Source: Heliopora coerulea (lineage: Eukaryota; Cnidaria; Anthozoa; Scleralcyonacea; Helioporidae). Taken from it: a DNA stretch of 64,000 nt. Both the position numbers and the translations under genes were made by a program. Location: contig JASJOG010000003.1 of the NCBI GenBank assembly GCA_030142905.1, positions 3,408,001 to 3,472,000 on the forward strand, in the 5' to 3' direction. The notes beneath the pieces were generated by a model. The model had not been told where the DNA came from. It worked only from the letters and a program-made list of their open reading frames with translations, and ran no database searches. Positions 56,971 to 64,000 of the stretch are shown piece by piece (position 1 is the first letter of the stretch; each line of letters opens with the position of its first letter).

Positions 56971-58506
56971 ATATATATATATATATATATGTCCACTTAT
57001 ATGTAATATTTAAAAACCGAGCAGGAGTGCTTTATCGGGATTTCTCAAACTCACTAATAATTCACGAAGAAAAAACAAAAGAAATACATAATTAATCAGT
57101 ATTTAGAAATCCGAGGAAGATTACAGCTGAATTTTTCCAACTTTTGACTGAATTTTTCCTAAAATACTGGTTCGTTTGAGAAGTAATTTCAAACACTCGT
57201 TTAGTGTTCTTCCTCCAATTTCTAGATACCTCAAAACTCGTTAAAAAAACTCGGCTTTGCCTCGTTTTTCAACTCGTTTCTCGGTATCTAGAAATCGGAG
57301 GAAGAACACCAACTCGTACTTGAAATATTACTTAAAACACGAAGCGATAGCCGAGTGTTTTAGACCCGATAAAGCACGAACTGCGAGTTTTTTAAATGTC
57401 TTCTAAAATGAACCTCCTAATACGCTAATTCGTGAACAAAGTTTGGAAATTTATCTTTCGTAAGCCGAAAAAATTGAACTTCTTCATGTATAAAGGCACA
57501 TGTATCTTTGTCACATATATAGATCCGACACTCTTATGATTTTCTTTTGTCTTTTCCTCATGAATTAATAATGATTTTAGAAATATATATATAAATGGAC
57601 GAAATCATGGGAAATTTCCCGGCAAGTAGAGTGCTCGATACAAGATTGTAGAGCTATTTAATAATATAATACATTTGATCTAAATATTACAGTTTGTCAT
57701 TACACTGTGTTTCAAGCTTAGCGCAATCGTCAGATGAAACAAATAGATAATGAATTTTGTGTTTTTTGTATTGTAGTAGAAACAGCATACGCTTCCAATA
57801 GGTATTTTTCCGGATGAAATGATTTCATTCATGTTCAATTGCAGTGCATAGACACTCGAACAATTTTCTATTTGTTAAATAAAGACAAATAAAGTTTCAA
57901 AATAGTCCTTGCAAACGACAGAGAACGGCTCATATTAACCCCCCGTTTACCCTGTAGTATTTTGGGCACGGCACAGCTACATACACAGAGGTGCACTGCA
58001 TGGCTAAACTTTCAGGCACAGTACCAAATTTTAAGAAGTCCGCACCGTTTGCAATGAGAAAATCACCCGTACCGTGTCCGAAAAAAAGCGGCACCTGTGC
58101 CAAAATTTTAGTCGTGCTGTGCCCTAAATGCTAACAACGTAAACGGAATTTAAGATCTACCCTAAACAAAGTGAACTTAACATTAGCGGTATATTAAGAT
58201 GCATTATCTTTCCCAAATGTTACCCTGTATTCTTTCATCATCCAATGCTGGCATAGAAAACGTGAGCAACGACAAAAAAAATGTAAATACTTACACATCA
58301 AGCATAAGCAGACATTGTAAGATACTGTTCATGTAACAGGTGTTCCCTAAATTTACCAATCCTGTCTTTCTTGTTCCTTTCACTGAAGCAATCATTTCCT
58401 GAGACCAAAACCGAGGTGAAGTTGCTTTGTTTTCATCACTAGTAAGTGGAACATCAATGGAATGTAACCACTTGGTCATTGCTTCGTAAGAAGGTTTAGG
58501 AACATC
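49882..58506 (-). CDS. USP38: USP38/USP35-type ubiquitin carboxyl-terminal hydrolase, 5'-partial
   Basis: Cysteine protease that removes ubiquitin from proteins. Exons on the minus strand: 58506-58295, 54876-54780, 53837-52572, 50037-49882; phases agree and the ORF has 576 residues before TGA. It starts with DVPKPSYEAM, then the Cys box GLVNLGNTCYMNSILQCL (catalytic Cys codon 58338-58336), SRPPWFPFRTQQDCCEFVQY, zinc-binding CxxC pairs (YRCLRCGN; FCEECRE), the linker typical of the family, the His box CEAGHYYSYA (His codon 52844-52842) and WYSFNDEYV. The C-terminus has an acidic run, PPSGNCG and a terminal GNRFIF, which resembles the conserved USP38 tail (DDNDPPGSCG...GRLVF). The HEAT-like N-terminal half expected for USP38 (about 400 residues) is missing and probably lies beyond 64000. 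USP35 is the alternative name; the tail favours USP38. Confidence 0.92.
50038..52571. other. USP intron 3; repeat-like AAAATCC region, no gene recognised
   Basis: Around 51120-51880 AAAATCC/AAAAATC motifs recur many times on both sides, with GGGGTCTATTAC near the left edge and AATATGCCCCACG near the right. This looks like subterminal repeats of a transposon, but ends are not sharp. Frames at 50213-50443 and 50663-50905 (plus) have no recognisable domain. Confidence 0.45.
52572..53837 (-). CDS. USP38: USP exon 3: main catalytic exon
   Basis: 1266 bp (422 codons, phase 0) after TTTGATTTAG. Begins RDAVAPESFVRQSRPPWF. Holds both CxxC pairs (about 53612-53630 and 53199-53214), LMLALKRFSFD, the catalytic His and WYSFND. 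Ends DNVKYFQ|GTAGGG. An acidic/Ser-rich insertion of some 100 residues lies between the zinc pairs. Confidence 0.95.
54780..54876 (-). CDS. USP38: USP exon 2 of the visible part
   Basis: 97 bp after TTTTTATTCAG. Encodes FRNKLMSRRASPTRNPVMY then SLQDVFTFLIYSK, donor AAAG|GTAAAA, phase 0. Matches the helix after the Cys box (FRR...MKKLQHLFAFL in vertebrates). Confidence 0.9.
55349..55410. repeat. (CATA)n microsatellite
   Basis: Tandem CATA units followed by a short TA run. Confidence 0.95.
55425..55673 (-). mobile_element. Repeat family E1, internally deleted copy
   Basis: Has both ends of E1 (complement of GACCGGCTAGCGAATTC at one end, AGACCTCACACTCGG at the other) but lacks about 200 bp of the centre. 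It lies head to head with the copy at 55690, separated by (TA)n. Confidence 0.8.
55690..56093 (+). mobile_element. Repeat family E1, full-length copy
   Basis: Best reference copy: starts TTAACCGAGTGTGAGGTCTG, passes GGCTTTTGGCTCCTTTC, AGGTTTACTTGCTTG, AAATCAACTCGGAAATTTTC, GCCAATCAGCGTGCGTCATT and ends GACCGGATAGCGAGCTC. Flanked by TA-rich sequence on both sides. Confidence 0.85.
56129..56598. mobile_element. Element with about 80-bp terminal inverted repeats carrying a Penelope-type ORF fragment
   Basis: Left TIR about 56129-56212 and right TIR about 56516-56598 are reverse complements with few mismatches (AAGCCGCAACAGT, GTGGGGAATCTTCAGGCGG, AAAAGGCAGATTTCG). The interior on the minus strand (about 56515-56240) reads SKYIWELKENKQDFRIDWSI, RCNLCLEEKFLI and LLNKKSEIVSACPHKNRF, a block I associate with the C-terminus of GIY-YIG Penelope-like retroelements. 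No RT or transposase is inside. In USP intron 1 of the visible part. Confidence 0.85.
56605..56880. repeat. CT-rich microsatellite
   Basis: (CT)n with CCCTCC, CTCTCC and CTCTGT variants over about 275 bp. Gives spurious Ser/Leu/Pro peptides. Confidence 0.95.
56876..56990. repeat. (ATCT)n then (AT)n microsatellite
   Basis: About 90 bp of perfect ATCT tetramers passing directly into (AT)n. Confidence 0.97.
57003..57590 (+). mobile_element. Repeat family E2, longest copy
   Basis: Starts TTTAAAAACCGAGCAGGAGTG and CTTTATCGGGATT. The middle folds back on itself (AGGAAGA.C and TCTAGATACCTCAAAACTCG versus CTCGGTATCTAGAAATCGG). Continues with GCGATAGCCGAGTGTTTTAG and GATAAAGCACGAACTGCG, and ends in TTTTCTTTTGTCTTTTCCTC. 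Gives the orientation for the copies at 10285 and 40600. Confidence 0.8.
57715..57900. mobile_element. Repeat family E3 copy
   Basis: GATGAAACAAATAGATAATGAATTTTG, GTAGAAACAGCATACGC, TATTTTTCCGGATGAAATGA and GCATAGACACTCGAACAATTTTCTATTTGTT. Related to 43915 and 46680. Confidence 0.6.
58295..58506 (-). CDS. USP38: USP exon with catalytic Cys box
   Basis: 212 bp after TTATCTTTACAG. Starts DVPKPSYEAMTKWL and contains GNTCYMNS, ending ATGT|GTAAGT in phase 2. At least one upstream exon is needed, because phase-0 entry occurs in the middle of the conserved (D/E)xPKPS segment. Confidence 0.93.
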
Positions 58507-58689
58507 CTGTAAAGATAAGAATATGGGTATTTAAACGTATAATCAAATGTACAATTTATGCGGTGAAACACTTTGTGTTGTTTTATCAATTACGATCAAG
58601 TGAATCAGAAAGAAGATTGAGAATGTTAATTAATTATAAAATAACAGCTCGAAAGCTTGTAAGTTGATCGGCCGAAAGCCGTGTTTGAA

Positions 58690-59705
58690 AAATAACTGAT
58701 AACTGATAAACTGATAACTTTATTTATTCACGCTAGCCTCGACAACATATGCTGGTTTCCACGAAGGGCGTGAGAAAATTAAAAAAAAAAAAAATGTGTA
58801 CAAATTACAAGAGATTCCTTAGTTAGTTAAGGTCTACGCTAATAGCTAAGGTATTTACAATGGAAGCTAGGACTTGGTAATGAAAAGATAGATTCAGAAT
58901 TAAAAGTATATTTACAGAATTAAATGTTAAGTGCTGTAGGCGATACTGTGAGCAGCGATTTTAGTTTCAAACCTCGTGAAAGAAGTGCACCTTCTTATTT
59001 GCTCAGGTAAACTATTCCATAGTTTAGCTCCGTCAAACAAAAAGCTTTTTTTCATGCTGTTTGTACGCGGTTTTGGTAAAGAAAGTTTAAGCGACGTATC
59101 ACGTAGGTCATAATCTGAAACATCGCTTCTAAAGGTAAAGAGGTTTGAGAGGCATTTCGGACCCATGTTGTTCAATATTTTAAACATCATTTTTGACTTT
59201 GCCCTTTTCCTTTGAACTTTCAAAGGTTCCCAATTTAATGCGTGCAGAGCAATCGAGTGATCTACATCATTACTCATATTTGTAATTATTCGGGCAGATC
59301 TGTTTTGCAATTTTTGAAGCCTCTTTGATTGGGTTTCACCAAAACCATCCCATACTTCACAACAGTAGTCAAAGTATGGACGAACAGTCGAATTGTACAC
59401 GGATAATAGTGAATCTTTGTCAACGAAATCTTTTAAGCATCTAAGGGCTGATATTGCTGAAGTTATTTTTTTACAAATATAGTTAGTGTTGTTTTTCCAA
59501 GACAAGTGCTGATCAATTATTACCCCAAGAGTTTTACATTCATTAACTTGACTGATTGATTTGTCATCAATTTTAATATTGGGTAGTGAATTTGATATAC
59601 TCTTCATCATTGGCTTAGATCCAATGATCATAAATTCAGTCTTTGCCACATTCAGGCTAAGTTTGTTGACGACTAACCATTTTTGGACATGGAAAAACTT
59701 AGGCC
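58690..59705 (-). mobile_element. 5'-truncated LINE (RT C-terminal part)
   Basis: A 240-codon open frame (59649-58927) holds the thumb and C-terminal region of a LINE reverse transcriptase: KTEFMIIGS, CKTLGVIIDQHLSW, VYNSTVRPYFDYCCEVW, LQNRSARII and a final FLFDGAKLWNSLPEQIR. Nothing of the palm or endonuclease is present, so it is 5'-truncated, as is typical of target-primed insertion. Its 3' tail is a tandem TTATCAG-type repeat at about 58690-58725 (read on the minus strand). Different family from the LINE at 2500-5655. It lies upstream of the USP Cys-box exon, hence in a USP intron. Confidence 0.92.
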
Positions 59706-60647
59706 ACCATGAGCGTCATCATGATCAACAAGGAGAATTTATTTTTATAGAACAAAAAACGATAACCACTATTTCTTTACTGGCTATTTTATGCATGAAA
59801 TTTATAAAGTAAGAATTTCGAGGACGTTTTCGTTGACGAGCTGATAGCTTTAGATCGATATAAAAAGTGAAAAAGCCACCACTATACCCCTCATCTAATG
59901 CATCCTCTTATACTGCACGTCATGAAAAGAAAAGAGAATTTATCCCTTGAAGGTGATAAAGGAGATCAACTTCTGCTGTTTCTACAAGTTATTGAATAAA
60001 CGATTTAAAAAACATTGATCCGTTTTGCTATTGAGTTGTATAAACCGCCGTAAAAGTTCGTGAGAACTCGACATTGTGGAAACACTCGCACGGCCATTTA
60101 TTGTTCTCCAAACTTCCTGTCGTTCTTACATTTAACAAACAGACAATGAGCCCATTTTTTCAATTAACAGACATTCGGCGAAGGCCAAGCCCGAGTTACC
60201 TACTGCTTCTGGATCACAAGGGTCAGTTGTGTAATTGGTTTCTTATGAATTTGGTCAATTCGTAATAAATCTGAACAGTTTTTAGTTTGTTTTTTATTTA
60301 ATTAAAATTTTTTGGGCTACACCTTGTATAATTTATTTATCTGAGCTTTCGATCCGTGAACTGGGGCTGTGGTCGGAGAAGCTGTAACCATTTGTTAGCG
60401 TCAGAGTTCCAAAATATACCGGTCCATCTACATGCACTCGTCATATGAGAACACTTACAAAAAATTCTAATTAGAAAAGAAACTGTTAGCATTAACAGTA
60501 ACCTGTCAACCATAATTCATTGAGCTGTTTGCTGTCCTGAGGAATTGTTCAATATTTTAATAATTCGATTGATTCCCTGATTTGTCTTGCAAAATAATTT
60601 TTGACTGGGATGAGGAGTTTAGATTCTTCCCACTTGATACGATGATC
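59706..60647. other. No gene recognised
   Basis: Probable intron of the USP gene. AT-rich, with no domain-bearing frame and no resolved repeat. Confidence 0.4.
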
Positions 60648-60905
60648 GTGCTCCGTGGTAGTGTACGTGCCTCTCACCACTGTGACCAGGGTTTGATTCC
60701 GGCTCCGTGCAGTGATCTGATTAAAGTTACCTTTGTCATATGTGAGAAGAGTGTTGTCCAGTTTGACTGTACCAAGCATCGCAGGTTTTCTCCGGGTACT
60801 CCGGTTTCCTCCTGCAGTAACACTGGACCCATGAGGGGTGGCCCTTACTGGATCTCTGGAGAAAACAGCTTAGGTAGCTGATAGGGTTATCCAGTATAAA
60901 TAAAA
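60648..60905 (+). repeat. SINE family S1, best copy
   Basis: CTCACCACTGTGACCAGGG, B-box-like GGTTTGATTCCGG, CTGATTAAAGTTACCTTTG, GTGAGAAGAGTGTTGTCC, CCCATGAGGGGTGGCCC, GCTGATAGGGTTATCC, and an AATAAAAG tail. It abuts a Penelope-like fragment at its 3' side. Confidence 0.85.
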
Positions 60906-60914
60906 GCACTTTTT

Positions 60915-61775
60915 TTGGCTTTCACCGACGTAAACTAAACCACAAGGGATACGGTACACACAGTCTTTCAAGTTGCAGTTCGTTGTCTTTATGAGTGAAA
61001 ACTAGTTGATGGATTTTCAGATGGGGACTGTGGTATACTAGGATACCGGATTTAATCGAGTATTCGCTCGATTTTGTGGAATGCAGAACCGATGTATGGT
61101 AAACAACAGGGGTGACTAATTTACTTTTTTGGCGGATGATTGTGATCTGGATTGTAGAAATACCATATCACGTGGAAAACCATTATTCTTCAGAACTACG
61201 TTCAGGTGTTCTAGCTCCTTGTTTATACTTTCCCAGTTGCCGATGAAGTGTGCACAATGAACCAAGGGCTTGATTTTGCGGTGGTGAAAAGATCGACAGT
61301 TCAAGTAACGGTATGGATGTGTAGGCTTGCGGTAGACAGAGTGGCTCAAGGACCCACCGGTTTTTCTAGATAGGACAACGTCGAGGAAAGGTTGACTTAT
61401 GCTCATTTTCTATTTTCATGGTAAATTTGATTGAGAGGTGTATGTTGTTGAGATAGTAGAGAAAGTAATCCACAAGTTCTTTGCCATGGGACCAGATAGT
61501 TAGGATATCGTCCGCGTAACGTTACCATGATTTCGGTAGTAGTGAACTATTGGAGATTGCTTTGTTCTCGAAGTCTTCCTTGAATTGGTTCGCAAGGGTT
61601 GGAGAAAGGGGCGAACCCACAAAAGCCCCGCTGGTTTGCTCAAAGTAATCATCTCGCCATTGGAAGCACGTCGAAGTAATACGGACGACTTGAACTCTAC
61701 GACTCTAAATGCGACAGTGATTCGTAATGAGATATGTTTGTCGAAATGTAGTTGGTGACATTCAGGCATTCTTTG
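60915..61775 (-). mobile_element. Penelope-like retroelement pseudogene (RT end and start of GIY-YIG)
   Basis: Minus strand, in several frames: SGAFVGSPLSPTLANQFKED, W-stop-RYADDIL (catalytic Asp pair at about 61503-61521; TAA at 61522-61524), FLDVVLSRKTGGSLSHSVYR with KPTHPYRYL, then LPYIGSAFHKIERILD and DCVYRIPCGLVYVGES, the opening of the GIY-YIG endonuclease. Multiple frameshifts and stops. The 3' part is missing where the SINE at 60905 begins. Confidence 0.9.
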
Positions 61776-62639
61776 TTCATTTATTCAATCATTATTGAAT
61801 TATTTATTTAATATTAATTAATTAAGTTTTTGTAATTTCTTGTATTTCTTGCGCCGTCCGTTTCTGCATTCTATCTACACGCCTCACATACAGTTATCAA
61901 CTGACAGTATAAGCGTGTGAAACTATCGCATTCTTTTGAAGAAGCAGTACAGGTAAGCGGGTCATCCTGGCTAATGAGTATTTACATGGGAAATTTCCCT
62001 CACATTCACCGATATCTCGCCAGTTTCAAGCGAGATTCCGTTTGCCACGCTAGCTCGTTTGTCCATAAACGCAAAGAATTTTTTAAAAGAGAAAAAACTA
62101 TGCAGTGATAACTATTTAGTTTAACAGGCCAGTTCGCCTTCCATATAAACAGTTAGTTGTACTTCGTGTACCAGTGGATTTTAAGTTGACCATCCTGGTT
62201 CTGAAAAATAAAGTTTAATTTTCTTGTCCAAACTAAACAGTTTGGTGTTAAAAATTGATGAAATGATCGCTGTCCTGAGAGGGAGTATTACTAAATAGCT
62301 TTGTTTAGCTATATTTCCGTTTCATTGCTACAAGCGCTGAAGAAAGTCCAGGGCGGTCGCAGTGACCGAATGGGTATTCGAACATGCAAATACGGTGGCA
62401 GGAATTAGCCGGTTATCATCTCTACGATAATCGCACTGACTGATCGACAACAATCAAGAGTTTGTGATGGAATCTACGATTGGAAAGATCCCAACGATCA
62501 TAACGTACCTATTGCAGAAGTGTAAGTGCCTTGTGAGAAACAAGTCTTCCTTGCACTATATTCGGAAGTTCGCGGGTCCGATCCCCAGGCGTAGGCCCTA
62601 ACAGTGCATTTGATCGAGTGCAAATGGCTGGGTTGGCGG
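61776..62639. other. No gene recognised
   Basis: No domain-bearing frame. A B-box-like AGTTCGCGGGTCCGATCCCC at about 62567-62586 suggests a decayed tRNA-derived repeat. Confidence 0.4.
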
Positions 62640-63790
62640 CTCAAGTCGGTTACTCGGATTCGAGTCGCACTCGAGTTGCAACATTTTGCGATTTGCAACT
62701 CGACTCGGATTTGCCTTAACTGACTTGAGACTTGATTAAAGACTTGGTATTTTGCCGTTTGAGACTTGCGTCTTACTTGAATTTAAAAGCACTGACAATG
62801 CAATCAATCATTCAGCGAAGTACAAGAGAAAGCAATCCGCAAAAACTGCCATGTTAAGGATAAATAGAGTTAAGCAAAAATTTACCAATTTTGCGGTGTG
62901 GTCTATTTTAATGATCTGATGCTTTCCTTGATTTCCTAAGCCTTTGACCACACAGTTTTGAAACTAGCAAAAATGCTCATTATCTTTCATAGCTGCTTGG
63001 AAACTGAATCTGTGGTGTGTGATTTCAGTTGTTTTCAGAATAATAAATGTACTAATCTAGTTAGAACCTGAGCTTTACGATCCCAATGTTTTACGGCTAC
63101 ATACCCTTTCACGACCACTTCCGGCAGAGACAATTAATAGTTATAAACTTAAAATGAACCGGCAATGAGCGACCAACTGTCAAACGTGACCAGCAACCAC
63201 TTTCTGGTGACGAAAAAGACGCTTCTTTGATGAGGGACCATTTTAAAATAAACCAGTATGGAAGCAAAATACGAGAGGCAAGTGTTCGTTTTTGTTACAA
63301 ACAAGAGTGTGACCGTGTCCGTGTACACGAAACAGGAAGTGCTCGAGTGCCTATTAAAACTTATAAAAACGCGCGAAAGCTGTTCCAAGCTGCAGAAACA
63401 AGAAATTTAACTGGTCGTGAAGAACCGTGTTGTGCTTTAATATTGATATGGTTTCACTGTCTGTACGATCTTCCCTTCCCTGAAAAAATCCGCCTTTACT
63501 GCCAAGACTTGATGACCGCATTCTCAAACCTATCTGAACGACCACCTTTACATGGCAATAGCGAAAAGCTGAGCGTCTTCGGTAATCACTGGGACGTTCT
63601 GTGTGTCTACTCGGTTTGGCAATGTGAAAAGACTTGAGACTAGAGTTGAAACTGGCTGGCAGAGACCTCAAATATGACTTCAAATTTGGTTTCAGAGACT
63701 TGAGACTTGACATGGGACTTGTTCTCATAGACTCGAGACTTAACTCTAGGGGCTTACTTGAGACATGAATTTAGGGACTTACAGAGAAGT
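62640..63790. repeat. Region bounded by GACTTGAGACTTG-type repeats
   Basis: 62640-62785 has ACTCGAGTTGCAA, CAACTCGACTCGG, TGACTTGAGACTTGA and GACTTGG; 63630-63785 has GACTTGAGACTAGAG, GAGACTTGAGACTTGACATG, GACTCGAGACTTAAC and GGGACTTAC. The two arrays, about 850 bp apart, look like subterminal repeats of one DNA element. Confidence 0.55.
63227..63637 (+). other. Unrecognised 136-codon ORF between the GACTTG arrays
   Basis: The longest open frame in the window apart from the host exons, the retroelements and the simple repeats. It has a mixed composition (for example CCALILIWFHCLYDLPFPEK, LYCQDLMTAFSNL) with ten Cys/Trp codons but no motif I know. A 124-codon frame overlaps on the opposite strand, so chance openness cannot be excluded. 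Could be a transposon-captured or transposon-encoded fragment or a host exon. Confidence 0.25.
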
Positions 63791-64000
63791 CTGGTAAATG
63801 ACATATGTTCTTTGAATACTTTTGCAATAAATTGAGCATCGGGTCTAGCCACTCCCCAAGTTTTGAAAACTTTTCCAAATTGAAAATAAAGATATCAGAC
63901 AGGAAGACTTTTCGTTTAAGATCATTTTGCTTTTACCCAACAGTTCCCCCTACGAAAGTCGCATTGCCTGTGCAAAAGAGAGGTCGCAGCTGGCTATACC

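Noticed and set aside
56606..57013. 135-codon Ser/Leu-rich frame
   Set aside because: It reads the CT and ATCT microsatellites.

Overview
The window is eukaryotic, intron-rich and AT-rich. It looks like an anthozoan cnidarian, probably a stony coral. The reasons are protein-coding genes with small exons and GT-AG introns, an abundance of Penelope-like (GIY-YIG) and non-LTR retroelements, tRNA-derived SINEs, many MITEs and TTAGGG-like satellite. The species call is an inference from this overall look and was not checked by a search.

Three host genes can be rebuilt exon by exon with matching splice phases. (1) An MSL3 orthologue on the minus strand runs from its start codon at 38601 down to at least 22037, in ten exons. 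It has an N-terminal chromo barrel, the start of the MRG domain, a basic/Ser-rich linker and the MRG continuation; the last exon was not found. (2) A complete MCTS1 gene lies on the plus strand (38710-45977, six coding exons, 182 residues, MCT-1 N-domain plus PUA domain). (3) The catalytic half and C-terminal tail of a USP38/USP35-type deubiquitinase lie on the minus strand (58506 down to 49882, four exons); its N-terminal exons are not visible and probably lie beyond 64000. MSL3 and MCTS1 are head to head, with only 108 bp between their start codons, so they very likely share a bidirectional promoter.

The rest is mostly transposon-derived. 1-2500 holds a long GAT/AAT microsatellite. 2500-5655 is a decayed LINE with a TA-flanked MITE in its endonuclease region and a 43-bp-arm hairpin. 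8900-11300 has a 56-bp direct repeat around a tRNA-like sequence, a 39-bp inverted repeat, a cluster of CACATGTG palindromes and an hAT-type MITE nested in another repeat. 15200-17320 carries two TTAA-flanked elements. 18480-20655 carries two Penelope GIY-YIG fragments in opposite orientation. The MSL3 introns (22-38.5 kb) contain hairpin MITEs, a GATAGTGTCCCC-repeat element and an inverted SINE pair. The MCTS1 introns contain SINEs and MITEs. 46-50 kb (3' of MCTS1 and USP) is mostly MITEs. The USP introns hold CT/ATCT/TA microsatellites and a long-TIR element with a Penelope fragment. 58.7-61.8 kb has a truncated LINE, a SINE and a Penelope RT pseudogene. The end of the window has an unexplained 136-codon ORF between GACTTGAGACTTG-type repeats.

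Functionally, the three genes are chromatin (MSL3, histone H4K16 acetylation complex), translation re-initiation/recycling (MCTS1 with DENR) and ubiquitin removal (USP38-like). I see no operon-like or defence system. The most noteworthy features are the MSL3/MCTS1 bidirectional arrangement and several well-delimited, possibly uncatalogued transposable-element families.
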